Part shown: positions 45,938 to 55,849 of the stretch, one piece after another | Position numbering within the stretch: position 1 is the first letter of the stretch | Layout: each line of letters begins with the position of its first letter | Source of the DNA: DATFRY01 sp035489015 | GTDB lineage: Bacteria > Myxococcota_A > Polyangia > Haliangiales > Haliangiaceae | DNA length: 64,000 bases | Direction: 5' to 3' | Assembly: GCA_035489015.1 (NCBI GenBank) | Contig: DATHKR010000283.1 | Location: forward strand, 1 to 64,000 | Translations under genes and position numbers: made by a program | The notes under the pieces: generated by a model | What the model was told of the DNA's origin: nothing | The model's input: the letters and a program-made list of their open reading frames with translations, nothing else | The model's database searches: none

Positions 45938-46693
45938 CTACCTGGCCGCGCCGGGCACTTCGAAGCGCAGCACATCGACCAGGACGCCGAGCTGCTCGGC
46001 CGAGGTCCCGGTCGGATCGTGGCGCACCACCACCAGGGCGGCGGGGCTGCGCTCACCGGCGAAGACGCCGGCCGGGTGAGGCACGTGCGGCGCGACCGCC
46101 TCGACCTTGCCGACCGCGATGCGCTTCGAGCCGACCCGCGCGGCCAGCGCGTTCTTCTTCCACGTCACCGTCATCTTCGGCACCGCGACCGCGAGCGAGC
46201 TCTTGCCGGCCGGCCACGGCGTGTAGGTGAGCTCGACCATCTCCTTGCCGGCCAGCCGCGCGGCCAGGAGGCGCTGGACCTCGCCGGTGTGGGCCGCCTC
46301 GTCGCCGGCCCCGGTCCGCCACGCGGCCGCCTCCTCGCTCTTGCCGCCCGCGGAGAGGAGGAGCGCGCTGACCTCGCTGCCGCCGTCGGCGACCCTGACC
46401 GCGCGACCGACCAGCGCGGTCCCGTCGCCGGGCAGGTAGTACGCCGCCGGCGGATCGGCGGTGAGCCGGGCGATCGCCGCGCGCGCGCGCGCCTCGTCCG
46501 CGCTGGGCGGCGCGTCATTGGTCCGGGCGCCGGACTCGTCGGCCGATTCGGTCAGCGCGTCGGCCGGCTCCTGCTCGGCCGCGGGCGCCGGCACCGGCGC
46601 CGGCGTCACCGGACCCGGCTGGCCCCCGCTCGATCCACTCGATCCGCCGCAGGCGGCGACCAGGAGGAGGAGCGGGGCGAGCGCGGATCGCAT
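45938..46693 (-). CDS. Lipoprotein, function unknown
   Basis: 251 residues. The signal peptide ends in AAC (Cys15), followed by a Gly/Ser/Pro linker (16-50) and a soluble domain of alternating beta and charged segments (about 65-250) that matches no family I know. It lies between the penicillin-acylase-type lipoprotein (11 bases) and the trans-sulfuration enzyme (9 bases) in a tight run, so it is probably co-transcribed with both. Possibly a partner or regulator in the envelope. Confidence 0.75.
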   Translation of the reverse strand: MRSALAPLLLLVAACGGSSGSSGGQPGPVTPAPVPAPAAEQEPADALTESADESGARTNDAPPSADEARARAAIARLTADPPAAYYLPGDGTALVGRAVRVADGGSEVSALLLSAGGKSEEAAAWRTGAGDEAAHTGEVQRLLAARLAGKEMVELTYTPWPAGKSSLAVAVPKMTVTWKKNALAARVGSKRIAVGKVEAVAPHVPHPAGVFAGERSPAALVVVRHDPTGTSAEQLGVLVDVLRFEVPGAAR

Positions 46694-46704
46694 CCTTGGC
46701 CCGT

Positions 46705-49347
46705 TCAGCGCGGCTGGACCGTCAGCGTCTCCGCAGCCGACGTCGCCGCGGCGGCCAGGTCGGACACCAGCGGCACCGGCAGGTTGGAGAGCCAGTCGCC
46801 CAGCATGCTGTCGTAGAACGGGCTCGACCGGTCGTGGCGCTGGCCGCCGGGCAGCTCGATCGTGCAGCTCACCCCGGCCTCACCGGTCTCGCAGGCGAAG
46901 CGCATCGACGGGCCGGCGGTCTGGACGTAGTTGTCGTCGATCTCGTTGCGCGGCTGGGCCACGTCGACGGTGAAGGTGCCGCCGTCGTTGGCGAAGGTCT
47001 CGCTGTTGTAGTCCCCGACGCCGATGCCGTCGAACAGGTCCGCGCGCAGCGTGAGCGTGTGCAGCCGGCCCCACAGCCATGCCTCCGGGTCGTCGCCCAG
47101 CTCCTTGCGCAGGTACGCGCCGGCCGAGCTGAGCGCGGCCGCCACGGTGTCCGCCTCGGTCTCCACGCCGACGGTCGACACGTCGTTCCAGTAGTCGCGG
47201 GTCAGCGACTCGGGATCGGTCATCTGGAAGATGAGCGCGGCCGGCTGCGCGGTCAGGCTGATGTCAGGGGCCAGCTCGGCCAGCTCGTCGGCGAACACCA
47301 GCCGGCGCAGGCGCCCGTAGGTGACGTGGAAGGCCAGGCAGCCGCGCCCGGACAGCGCCGTGGCCGGGTCCGCCGGCGCGTCCGGCTCGATCCCGGCCAG
47401 GCCGCTGGCGCACTCGAAGTCCCACGAGGCCAGCGCGTCCACCACCGCCTGGGCGTCGGCGTCGAGCTTGACGCCGTCGACCGCGGCGAGGATCGCCGGG
47501 GTCAGGAGCTCGCCGAGGAGCGAGTACACGTCGGACTGGATCGACTCCATGCTGGCCAGGTCGTGGTCGTCGCGCTCGGCCAGCCGCTGGCTGATCCGCT
47601 GGTGGCGGTAGCCCTCGTCGGTCACGCCCTGCACGAACGGATCGCCGTCGTTGTACGGGTTGCCGTCCTGCAGCGCGCCGGTCATGTCGTTGTTGGCGGT
47701 GGCCAGGAAGCCGCTCTCCGGGTTGACCGCCTGGGGCAGCTCCTCGTACGGGATCGACGGGCCCCACTCGAACTCGCCGGTGCCCGGCACCGGCATCCAC
47801 GACGGCACCTCGGCCGAGGCCCACGGGCGGGTCGGCAGGCGGTTGTACGGGAACCAGCCGATGTTGCCGGCGCGGTCGGCGACCACGAAGTTCTGCCCGG
47901 CGGTGGTCACGTTGCGCAGCGCCTCGCGCGCGGTGTCGACGGTGGTGGCGCCGGCCAGCGCGAGGATGAAGTTGATGTCGGTGTCGGCGTCGTGGCCGGT
48001 CCACCGCACGCTGAGCGCGGTGCCGGCCTTGGCGTCGGTGGAGATGATCGGCCCGTGGTGCGGAACGAACGGAAAGCTCTCGGTCACCGGCTCACCGTTG
48101 GCCACCTCGAAGGTGTACTCGACCTGCGTGATCGGCACCTCGGCCGGCCCGGTGCCGTCGTCGAAGATCACGGCGGTGCCGTCCTTGTTCAGGGTCTCGA
48201 CGTAGACGTCGGTCGCGTCGAAGTAGGTGGTGGTCGCGCCCCACGCGATGTCCTCGTTGTGGCCGAGCAGGATGCCGGGCAGGCCGGCGAACGACGCGCC
48301 GGTCACATGCAGGTCGCCCTCGCCGTTCGTCCTCGAGTCGAGGTCGACCAGGTACCAGATGGCCGGGTGGCTGAGGGTCAGGTGCGGGTCGTTGGCGAGC
48401 AGCGCGCCGCCGGTGCTGGTCCGCTCGGGGCCGACGATCCAGTTGTTCGAGCCCTGCGAGCTGTGGTCGAGCGACGCGTCCGGCATGGTGCGGAGCGCCT
48501 TGCGGAACAGCCCCGCCGACGCGGCCATGCGGTCGTGGAGCCGGCTCGCGGCCCGGGTCGCCTTGGCTCGCGCGCGGGCGGTGATCGGGCCGGGCAGGAT
48601 CGTGCTGGTCGACGGCGGGCGGAGCGGGAACAGGTCCTCGGCGACCAGGGCGGGCAGCGCCCCGTAGATCTCGCCGGTCAGCGTGTCGATCCCGGCGTGG
48701 TTGGTCAGCTGATCGACCAGCGGGAGGATGCAGGCCACGCTGTCGAGCGGCTCCCAGTCGTCCTGGATCGCGGCCTGGTTGACGAGGGCGAAGCTGTACT
48801 CGTCGGGCAGGACCGCGCCGTTGCGGCCGGCGGCGAGATCGGCCAGCCAGGCGTTGACCCCGCGGCTGTACGCCGCCAGCGCGTCGCGGGTCGGCTCGTC
48901 GGCCGAGTCGTACAGCTGCTCCTCGAGCGGCTGGCCGTCGCGCGAGGTCATCATCTGGCGCTGCTCTTTATCGGTGGCGAGCGCGGGCGCGCCGACCAGG
49001 GCGGCCAGCCGCCCGCGCGCGAGCCGGCGGCGGATGTCCATCTGGGCGAAGCGGTGCGCGGCGTGGAAGTAGCCCTCCACCGCGAAGCAGTCGGCGTCGG
49101 TCTGACAGCTCGCGTGGAGGATCCCCTGGTCGTCGAAGTAGACGTCGACCGGGGCGGACAGCCCGTCGATGGAGATCTGCTCGACGCTGGCGTCGGGGCC
49201 GTCGTTCCCGTCGTCGGCGTCGGTGCCGTCGTTGGCGTCGGTGCCGTCGTCGTCGTCGTCACCGCATGCAGCGACCAGCGACAGCGACAGCGACAGGAGA
49301 GAGGCCAGGATGGCCCGGGCGGTGGCAGGCGCGAGCATGGGGCGCAT
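46705..49347 (-). CDS. Penicillin acylase-family (S45, Ntn hydrolase) lipoprotein
   Basis: 880 residues. A lipoprotein signal peptide ends in AAC (Cys28) and an Asp/Gly/Asn linker follows (29-55). The alpha-chain region is followed by the self-cleavage site with QGS300NNW, whose Ser300 would become the N-terminal nucleophile after autoprocessing. Next come GGALLANDPHLTLSHPAIWY and the beta-chain. Members hydrolyse amide bonds of acyl-amino compounds, including N-acyl-homoserine lactones, so signal or antibiotic degradation at the cell surface is possible but unproven. It lies 14 bases after the kinase gene in the same operon. Confidence 0.9.
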   Translation of the reverse strand: MRPMLAPATARAILASLLSLSLSLVAACGDDDDDGTDANDGTDADDGNDGPDASVEQISIDGLSAPVDVYFDDQGILHASCQTDADCFAVEGYFHAAHRFAQMDIRRRLARGRLAALVGAPALATDKEQRQMMTSRDGQPLEEQLYDSADEPTRDALAAYSRGVNAWLADLAAGRNGAVLPDEYSFALVNQAAIQDDWEPLDSVACILPLVDQLTNHAGIDTLTGEIYGALPALVAEDLFPLRPPSTSTILPGPITARARAKATRAASRLHDRMAASAGLFRKALRTMPDASLDHSSQGSNNWIVGPERTSTGGALLANDPHLTLSHPAIWYLVDLDSRTNGEGDLHVTGASFAGLPGILLGHNEDIAWGATTTYFDATDVYVETLNKDGTAVIFDDGTGPAEVPITQVEYTFEVANGEPVTESFPFVPHHGPIISTDAKAGTALSVRWTGHDADTDINFILALAGATTVDTAREALRNVTTAGQNFVVADRAGNIGWFPYNRLPTRPWASAEVPSWMPVPGTGEFEWGPSIPYEELPQAVNPESGFLATANNDMTGALQDGNPYNDGDPFVQGVTDEGYRHQRISQRLAERDDHDLASMESIQSDVYSLLGELLTPAILAAVDGVKLDADAQAVVDALASWDFECASGLAGIEPDAPADPATALSGRGCLAFHVTYGRLRRLVFADELAELAPDISLTAQPAALIFQMTDPESLTRDYWNDVSTVGVETEADTVAAALSSAGAYLRKELGDDPEAWLWGRLHTLTLRADLFDGIGVGDYNSETFANDGGTFTVDVAQPRNEIDDNYVQTAGPSMRFACETGEAGVSCTIELPGGQRHDRSSPFYDSMLGDWLSNLPVPLVSDLAAAATSAAETLTVQPR

Positions 49348-49361
49348 AGACGCGCACGGTA

Positions 49362-51236
49362 CTACAGCTCCTTGAGGTGCGCGATCGCTTCGTCGAGCTG
49401 GGCCCTCATGCAGCCGTTCACGCTGCGCCGGCCGAACCCCAGGATGCCGCCAGTCCTGCGCTTTCGGGCCCGCTCGAGCACGTCGAGGGCGCGCCTGTCG
49501 CCCAGCTCCCGCAGCGCGGGCACCGCCTCGGCGCGCTCCTCGCAGCTCCGCCCCTGCACCAGGTCGAGCGCGTACGAGCTCAGTCGATCGATCTGGTCAC
49601 CTGCACCACGCTTCTCGGCCAGGGCGCGGGCGCGCCGGCGAATCGCGCTGCGCTTGTCGCGGCTGGCCAGCTCGACCAGCTGGTCGCGCGCGCCCTCGCC
49701 GTCCATCTCGCCCAGCACCTCCAGCGCGGCCATCGCGACCGCGCCGTCGCGCGCGCCGACCAGCCGCTCGGCGTCGCCGGCCATGGTCTCGTCGGCGGCC
49801 AGGTCCGGATCGAGGGCGAGGGCCCGGCGGTACGCCTCGAGCCCCTCGATCGCGCGGCGAGCCGAGATGCGCTGGTGACCGAGGTCGAGCTCGGCGCGCG
49901 CGTCCTCGCGCGCATCGTCGGGCGCGTCCTCGCGCGCACCGTCGGGCGGGTCGTCCGCCGGCGCGGCCTCGCCGGCCGCCGGCTCGCTGGCCGCCACCGG
50001 TGCGGTCAGGATCGGGAACGCCGGGGCAGGTCTGGCGCCGGGCCGGGGCGGCGCGCGCACCATCGCCACCCCGCCGCCCTGGCCAGTGCTGGCCACGATC
50101 ATGATGATGAGGACCAGGGCGGCGCCGAACCCGAGCACGAGCTTGCGTCCGCGCGGCGACAGCGACGGGCGGATCGACGTGGGCGGGGCAGGGGGACCGG
50201 GCTCGGCGAGCCTGCCGCGGGCGACGACGCCGGTGCCGCTGGCCATGTCGGGCCGGATGGTCCCCGGCCCGCTGGTCCCGGACGCCGCGGCGCCGCTCAC
50301 CGCCGCGCCGGCCCCGCTGCCGCCGTCGATCGGCAGCGGCGCGTCGACCAGCCCGCGCGCGATCACGTCGTCGATCGCCGCCGCGTACGCCTCGGCGCCC
50401 GCATACCGGCTCGCCTTGTTCTTGGCCAGCCCGACCCGGACCAGCTCCTCCACCGCCGGCGCCACCACCAGCCCCGGGACGACCTCGGACATGGTCGGCA
50501 CCGGCGCGGCCAGGTGCTTGCCGAGCAGGTTCACCGTGTCCTCGGCGCGGAACGGGGGATCGCCGGCGATCATCTCGAACAGCATCACCGACAGCGAGTA
50601 GAGGTCCGAGCGCGGGTCGACCGCGCCGCCCACCGCCTGCTCCGGGGCCACGTAGGTCGGCGTGCCGACGGTCGTGCCGATGCGGGTGATCTGCTGGTCG
50701 CCCGCGTCGGTGCCGACCGGCGCGCCCTCGACCAGCTTGGCGATCCCGAAGTCGAGGATCTTGGCGAAGTCGGCGTCGTCGCCCTGGCGGACCAGGACGA
50801 CGTTGTTCGGCTTCACGTCGCGGTGGACGATGCCGGCCGCGTGGGCGTGGCCCAGCCCGCGCAGGATGTGGCGCGCGATGTGGAGCGCGCGGCGGACGGG
50901 CAGTCGCCCCACCTGGGTCATGAGGTCGCCCAGCACCACCCCGTCGACCAGCTCCATCACCAGGTAGAAGCCGCCGCCCTCGAGCGGGCCGAAGTCGGAC
51001 ACCGTCACACAGTTCGGGTGATCGGTCCGCCCGGTCACGAACGCCTCGCGCTGGAATCGCTTGCCGTGGTCCGGATCGCCGGCGAAGTCGGGGTGGAGCA
51101 CCTTGATCGCCACCGGCCGGCGGATGGTGAGGTGCTCGGCGCGATACACGCTGCCCATCCCGCCGCTGCCGAGGCGACCGGTGATGCGGTAGCGGGAGTC
51201 GATGACGTCTCCGATCTGGGGATCGCCGCCGGTCAA
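49362..51236 (-). CDS. Membrane Ser/Thr protein kinase with helical C-terminal region
   Basis: 624 residues from a TTG start. The kinase domain (about 16-290) has LGSGGMGSV, K45, HRDVKPNN (H138-D140), DFG at 162-164 and APEQ, all expected residues. A Gly/Ala/Pro linker leads to one membrane helix (about 366-384), then acidic low-complexity sequence with repeated D-D-A-R-E units and helical, TPR/HEAT-like repeats to the end. It lies between the parvulin-like lipoprotein gene (18 bases upstream) and the penicillin-acylase gene (14 bases downstream), suggesting a joint role in envelope protein quality or cell-surface chemistry. Confidence 0.9.
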   Translation of the reverse strand: MTGGDPQIGDVIDSRYRITGRLGSGGMGSVYRAEHLTIRRPVAIKVLHPDFAGDPDHGKRFQREAFVTGRTDHPNCVTVSDFGPLEGGGFYLVMELVDGVVLGDLMTQVGRLPVRRALHIARHILRGLGHAHAAGIVHRDVKPNNVVLVRQGDDADFAKILDFGIAKLVEGAPVGTDAGDQQITRIGTTVGTPTYVAPEQAVGGAVDPRSDLYSLSVMLFEMIAGDPPFRAEDTVNLLGKHLAAPVPTMSEVVPGLVVAPAVEELVRVGLAKNKASRYAGAEAYAAAIDDVIARGLVDAPLPIDGGSGAGAAVSGAAASGTSGPGTIRPDMASGTGVVARGRLAEPGPPAPPTSIRPSLSPRGRKLVLGFGAALVLIIMIVASTGQGGGVAMVRAPPRPGARPAPAFPILTAPVAASEPAAGEAAPADDPPDGAREDAPDDAREDARAELDLGHQRISARRAIEGLEAYRRALALDPDLAADETMAGDAERLVGARDGAVAMAALEVLGEMDGEGARDQLVELASRDKRSAIRRRARALAEKRGAGDQIDRLSSYALDLVQGRSCEERAEAVPALRELGDRRALDVLERARKRRTGGILGFGRRSVNGCMRAQLDEAIAHLKEL

Positions 51237-51254
51237 ACCGGCGCCGATGATAGC

Positions 51255-51704
51255 TCACTCGATCCGCTTCATCACGTGCCAGCCGAACTGGGTCTTGACC
51301 ATCCCCGCCTCGCCGACGCGCAGGCGCAGACCGAACCGCTTGAACTCGAAGACGAGCTGCGAGTCGGGCTTGACGTCGTACGACTCGCCGCTCTCGGCGC
51401 TGCCTGGATCCTTGGAGTACTTGGCCATGAGCGGCTCGATCGCCTCGCCGGCCCGCACGCGCCGCAGGACATCGAGCGCGAGGTCCTTCTGCTCGGCCGG
51501 GATGACGATGTGCTTGACCACCGCGTGGTTGGTGTCGGCGTCGCGCTTCATGATCTCGTTCGACAGCGGGTCGGGGCCGACCGGCTCGGCGTCGTCGTTG
51601 ACCCGCCCGCTCATCGCCGGCCCGCCCGGGCTGCCCGGGCCGCACCCGGCGGCGGCGATGGCGAGGAGCAGGAGGGCGGTCGGCAGGCGCGAGGACAGGC
51701 GCAT
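51255..51704 (-). CDS. Parvulin-type peptidyl-prolyl isomerase lipoprotein
   Basis: 149 residues. Signal peptide with AAGC lipobox (Cys21), then one parvulin (PpiC-type) domain (about 62-149) with KHIVIPAEQKDLALDVLRRV, KYSKDPGSAESG, and the terminal VKTQFGWHVMKRIE that is highly typical of this family. It lies at the head of a five-gene minus-strand operon with a kinase and the penicillin-acylase lipoprotein. It probably folds secreted proteins in the periplasm. ATG at 51702-51704 is chosen because the lipoprotein signal follows directly. Confidence 0.88.
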   Translation of the reverse strand: MRLSSRLPTALLLLAIAAAGCGPGSPGGPAMSGRVNDDAEPVGPDPLSNEIMKRDADTNHAVVKHIVIPAEQKDLALDVLRRVRAGEAIEPLMAKYSKDPGSAESGESYDVKPDSQLVFEFKRFGLRLRVGEAGMVKTQFGWHVMKRIE

Positions 51705-51859
51705 CGGCCAGAGCCTACACGGGTCGGCGGCGGGTGACCGTGCGGTCGAACCCTGACGCGGCTGCCAGGCTTTGAACGCCCGGGCCGGTTCGCCACGGCT
51801 CAAGTGCTCGTCAGCGCTGTCGGGAGCGCGCGGCACGCCGGTTGTAATGGTCGGGCGGC

Positions 51860-52780
51860 ATGAAGACCTCAGCGCTCCTCGCCGCGGCCGCCGCGCTCTC
51901 CTCGCTCGCCGGGGCCGCCGGCTGCTCGACCTACTCGGTTCGCAAGTCGGCTCTCGCGCCGCACATGGCTCCGCCGATGCGCAGCGGGGCCGGGCTGGGC
52001 GAGTCGGCCGCCGAGGCGTCGTTCGGCGCCTCGACCCTGGTCAGCGGAGCGCCCCCCGAGGAGGGTGCCGGCGCCAACGCCGGGCTGCACATCCCCCGAC
52101 GCGAGCTGGGCGGCGCGCTGCGCGGCGGCGTCACGCGCAACCTCGACCTCGGGATCCTCTGGGACTACGGCCTCCGCCAGGGGGCGTACAAGACCAACCA
52201 GGACGAGCCGTCGCCGCAGAACGGCTCGGTGTGGGGGGCGGGGTTCAGCACGTTCTACTCGATCCCGTCGGTGTTCCCGGGAGTCCGGATCGGCATCGGG
52301 CTCGATCTCATGCGCTACTCGGTCCCCTACGTCGAGTACCGCACCTGCGTCGAGTACTGCGACGCGGGCCCGTACACCACCGTCAAGCACGACCGCGAGG
52401 GGATCAACGTGTACAGCCTCTCGATCATCCCGAGCTGGCGGAGCGGCCGCATCACCCTCTTCGGCGGCGGCACCCTGCGCAACCACCCGACCGTCGCCAA
52501 GGGCGAGGTCGAGTACGGCACCTACGACGACGACGAGGTCGAGGAGGGGCCGACCAACCTGGTGGTCACCGCCGGCGCCGAGATCGAGCTGGTCGCCGGC
52601 GTCCGCCTGCTCGGCATGGTCTACCAGCCGATGAGCGAGGATCCGGTCCGTTACGGGCCGACCATCGGCGTGGCGCTGACGGTTCCGCTCGCCCGCCGCG
52701 CGCCGCCGCCGCCCCCGCGCTCGGCTCCGCTCGCCGTGTCCGGGCCGCCGACGATCTCGCCGACGCCTACGCCTCGCTGA
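51860..52780 (+). CDS. Lipoprotein with beta-barrel-like repeats, function unknown
   Basis: 306 residues. Signal peptide with AAGC lipobox (Cys22). The body consists of alternating beta-like segments with aromatic residues at regular spacing (RGGVTRNLDLGILWDYGL, VFPGVRIGIGLDLMRYS, SIIPSWRSGRITLFGGG), as in outer-membrane barrels. Two Cys (TCVEYCD) may form a loop disulfide. A Pro-rich tail ends the protein. No family recognised. Its 3' end overlaps the convergent esterase by 14 bases. Confidence 0.72.
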   Translation: MKTSALLAAAAALSSLAGAAGCSTYSVRKSALAPHMAPPMRSGAGLGESAAEASFGASTLVSGAPPEEGAGANAGLHIPRRELGGALRGGVTRNLDLGILWDYGLRQGAYKTNQDEPSPQNGSVWGAGFSTFYSIPSVFPGVRIGIGLDLMRYSVPYVEYRTCVEYCDAGPYTTVKHDREGINVYSLSIIPSWRSGRITLFGGGTLRNHPTVAKGEVEYGTYDDDEVEEGPTNLVVTAGAEIELVAGVRLLGMVYQPMSEDPVRYGPTIGVALTVPLARRAPPPPPRSAPLAVSGPPTISPTPTPR

Positions 52781-53783
52781 GCGCCGCGGCCAGGAACGGC
52801 AGGCTGACGTCCATGCGGAAGTCGACCTTGCTGTGGTCGTCGGCGAACTCCTCGTACCGGTGCGGCACGTCCATCCGCTGCAGCGCGCGGTGGAAGCGGC
52901 GCGCGCCGTAGACCAGGTGGTACTGGTCGATGTCGCCGCAGTCGATGTAGAGCCCCTTCATCGCGCGCAGCCCGGGGCCGAGCTCCTCGACCATGTTGAG
53001 CGGATCCCAGAGCTGCCAGTTGCGCCAGCGCTCGTCGAGCCGCTCGCAGGTCTCGAGGTCGACCGGCAGGCGGATGCCGAGGAACGCCGATGGATCCGGG
53101 TCGTAGGTCGCCGCCATCGCCAGGGCCATGAGGACGTGGATCTCGTCGTCCTTGTGCTTCTCGCGCGACTCCATCGACCCGATGAACGCCTCGATCGATC
53201 CGCCGTGGGTGGCGAGGACGCGCAGCACGCGCGGGAAGTCGGTCCCGTGGAGCAGCTCGAAGCCCATGTCGCCCGAGTGGCAGGCGGCCGCCGACCACAC
53301 GTTCGGGTGGCGCATGGCGTGGACGATGGTGCCGTAGCCGCCCGAGCTCTTGCCGAACACGCCGCGCCGGCCCGGCCCGCCGCAGCCGAACCGCTCCTCC
53401 ACCTCGGGCAGGACCTCGTCGATGAGGAAGTCCTCCCACCGCCCCATCGCCGCGCTGTTGATGTACTGGTTGCCGCCCAGCCGGGTGAAGCAGTCGGGGA
53501 AGGCGACCGCGACCGGCGGCATCGCGCCGGTCCCGATCAGCCGGTCGAGCCGCTCCGGCACGTTCTCGCCGAAGTTCTTCCAGGCGGTGTGGCTGAGGCC
53601 CGAGCCGGTGAAGCCGACCAGATCGACCAGGAGCGGCAGCGGGCCGCCGCGGTCGTGGCCGGCCGGCAGGTAGACGTCGACCTCGCGCCGGGGCGAATCG
53701 CCGAGCAGGTTGCCGACCAGCACGTCGCTGTCGATCACGAGGTGGTGAACCGTTCCGGAGGCCACGTCGCGGTTGCGCCGCAT
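52767..53783 (-). CDS. Esterase, alpha/beta hydrolase fold (esterase D/S-formyl-type)
   Basis: About 338 residues from the ATG at 53781-53783; a start 12 bases earlier is possible. The protein resembles the putative-esterase family: REVDVYLPAG and PLPLLVDLVGFTG, FPDCFTRLGGNQYINS, EERFGCGG, nucleophile elbow FGKSSGGYGT with the Ser, and DCGDIDQYHLVYGARRFH with probable Asp and His. It has no signal peptide. Its natural ester is unknown. Confidence 0.83.
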   Translation of the reverse strand: MRRNRDVASGTVHHLVIDSDVLVGNLLGDSPRREVDVYLPAGHDRGGPLPLLVDLVGFTGSGLSHTAWKNFGENVPERLDRLIGTGAMPPVAVAFPDCFTRLGGNQYINSAAMGRWEDFLIDEVLPEVEERFGCGGPGRRGVFGKSSGGYGTIVHAMRHPNVWSAAACHSGDMGFELLHGTDFPRVLRVLATHGGSIEAFIGSMESREKHKDDEIHVLMALAMAATYDPDPSAFLGIRLPVDLETCERLDERWRNWQLWDPLNMVEELGPGLRAMKGLYIDCGDIDQYHLVYGARRFHRALQRMDVPHRYEEFADDHSKVDFRMDVSLPFLAAALSEA

Positions 53784-53875
53784 GGGCCGCAGCATACCGA
53801 AAGACGTGCGCGGCCTCACGCCCCGGAGACCATTCCCGTCGCCGACGCGTTCACGGTGGACCAGGAGGTTCTCTC

Positions 53876-55849
53876 GTGATCGCTCACCGCCTTTCGTCGA
53901 TTCTCGGCCCTCGCGCGCCCCGCGCCGCCATGGCGCCCCTGTTCGTGATCGCCGCGCTGGCCGCCGCTTGCACCGGCCAGCAGAGCGCCGAGGTCGCCCG
54001 CACCGTGGCCCCCGGCGCGAGCGAGGCGCTGGTCCGCTTCCGCTCTGGCCGGCAGCTGAAGAGCTACCTCGCCTCGATGGCCCGCCCCCAGCGGCGCAGC
54101 GCCGTGATGTCCGGCCCGGCCGACGGCGCGGCCGAGGAGGCCGACGAAGCGCCCTCGCCCGAGCAGAGCGCCGCCTCCCCCGCCAAGGCCGACGGCGGCG
54201 AGTCGATCACCAACACCCAGGAGGCCGGCGTCGACGAGGGCGGCATCGTCAAGGCGCACGGCGATCACCTGATCGTCCTCCGCCGCGGCCGCCTGTTCGC
54301 GATCCGCCTGGCCGACGGCGCCACCGTGCCGCGCTCGGTGGTCGACGTGTCGCCGCCCGGGTCGACCAAGCAGACCTGGTACGACGAGATGCTGGTCTCC
54401 GACGACACCATCGTCGTGGTCGGCTACAGCTACGACGCCGGCGCCACCGAGCTGGGCCTGTTCGACTTCGACGGCCGCACCGGCGCCATCAAGTACCGCA
54501 CCACCTACCTGCTGCGCTCGAACGACTACTACTCGTCGCGCAACTACGCCAGCCGCCTGGTCGGCGACAAGCTGGTGTTCTACATGCCCTACGGCCTGCC
54601 CACCTCCGCCGGCTCCGGCGGGCCGCCGGTCGAGCTTCCCGGTGTCCGCCCGTTCAAGAGCGACGCCGACGACTGGGACACCATCATCGACGCGACCGAG
54701 ATCTATCGCCCGATCCAGAAGACCGACACGCCGGTGCTTCACACCGTGGTCACCTGCGATCTGCGCGGCCGCCGCGACCTGTCCTGCAAGGCGACCGGCG
54801 TGATCGGCCCGTACGGCCGCACCTTCTACGTGTCGGACAAGGCGGTCTACGTGTGGGTCACCGACGGTCACTCCGACGGTCTCGCCCGCCACGAGGTCAG
54901 CCAGGCGCCGGGCGTGGTCTACCGCCTGCCGCTCGACGGCGGCGAGCCGGGCGCGCTGCGCGTGTGGGGCGCGCCGATCGATCAGTTCTCGTTCAAGGAA
55001 GGCGCCGACGATCAGCTGAACGTGCTCGTGCGGGCCGAGGCGGGCGGCGACTGGATGTGGGGCGCCGAGGCGAGCGGCGGCGAGGTCGCGCTCCTGCGCG
55101 TGCCGGTGGCCGGCTTCTCCACCCGGGTCGGCACCACCCGCGCCGCCGCATACACCCGCCTGCCCGGCCCCAAGGCCGGCTGGACCGTGCAGAACCGCTT
55201 CGTCGGCGACTACGTGGCCTACGGCTCCGGCTCAGGCTGGGGCGCCCCCGAGACCGAGCGCGACGACCGCGTCTATCTCCACCCGTACGCGCGCGGCGGC
55301 CGCACCGCGTCGATCGAGCTGCCGCACGGCGTCGACCGGATCGAGGCGATGGGCGACGGCGCGGTCGTGATCGGCACCGACGGGCAGAACCTCCACTTCA
55401 CCTCGATCGACCTCCAGCTCGCCAACGGCCCGGCCATCGCCGATCGCTTCGTCCAGCCGAGGGCGTCGCAGGGCGAGCTGCGCAGCCACGGCTTCTTCTT
55501 CAAGCCGACCGGCGAGGGGCGCGGCGTGCTCGGCCTGCCGCTGCGCTCCGAGGGGCGCCCGGGCCACGAGCACCTGGTCAACGGATCGGCCTCGGTCCTG
55601 TTCCTCGCGGTGGACGATCTCCGCTTCAGCCCGCTGGGTGGGCTCGAGGCGCGGCCCGAGACGCCGGACGATCAGTGCGTGGTCAGCTGTGTGGACTGGT
55701 ACGGCAACGCGCGCCCGATCTTCTATCGCGGCCGCGTGTTCGCCCTGCTCGGCTACGAGCTGGTCGAGGGCCGGATCGACGGCCGGTCGATCCGCGAGGT
55801 CGGCCGGACCGACTTCTTCGGCCGGCTGCGCCCTCAGATTGCTCGCTGA
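53876..55849 (+). CDS. Lipoprotein with beta-propeller domain (PF09826-type)
   Basis: 657 residues. Signal peptide with a AAC lipobox (Cys32), a Gly/Glu linker and then the propeller domain from about 105 to the end, beginning SITNTQEAGVDEGGIVK, the hallmark of this family. Blade strands follow with repeated aspartate/aromatic patterns. Such proteins occur on the surface of myxobacteria and archaea and probably bind polymers or partner proteins. Length is typical. It is divergent from the esterase gene, and DUF1684 follows on the same strand. Confidence 0.88.
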   Translation: MIAHRLSSILGPRAPRAAMAPLFVIAALAAACTGQQSAEVARTVAPGASEALVRFRSGRQLKSYLASMARPQRRSAVMSGPADGAAEEADEAPSPEQSAASPAKADGGESITNTQEAGVDEGGIVKAHGDHLIVLRRGRLFAIRLADGATVPRSVVDVSPPGSTKQTWYDEMLVSDDTIVVVGYSYDAGATELGLFDFDGRTGAIKYRTTYLLRSNDYYSSRNYASRLVGDKLVFYMPYGLPTSAGSGGPPVELPGVRPFKSDADDWDTIIDATEIYRPIQKTDTPVLHTVVTCDLRGRRDLSCKATGVIGPYGRTFYVSDKAVYVWVTDGHSDGLARHEVSQAPGVVYRLPLDGGEPGALRVWGAPIDQFSFKEGADDQLNVLVRAEAGGDWMWGAEASGGEVALLRVPVAGFSTRVGTTRAAAYTRLPGPKAGWTVQNRFVGDYVAYGSGSGWGAPETERDDRVYLHPYARGGRTASIELPHGVDRIEAMGDGAVVIGTDGQNLHFTSIDLQLANGPAIADRFVQPRASQGELRSHGFFFKPTGEGRGVLGLPLRSEGRPGHEHLVNGSASVLFLAVDDLRFSPLGGLEARPETPDDQCVVSCVDWYGNARPIFYRGRVFALLGYELVEGRIDGRSIREVGRTDFFGRLRPQIAR

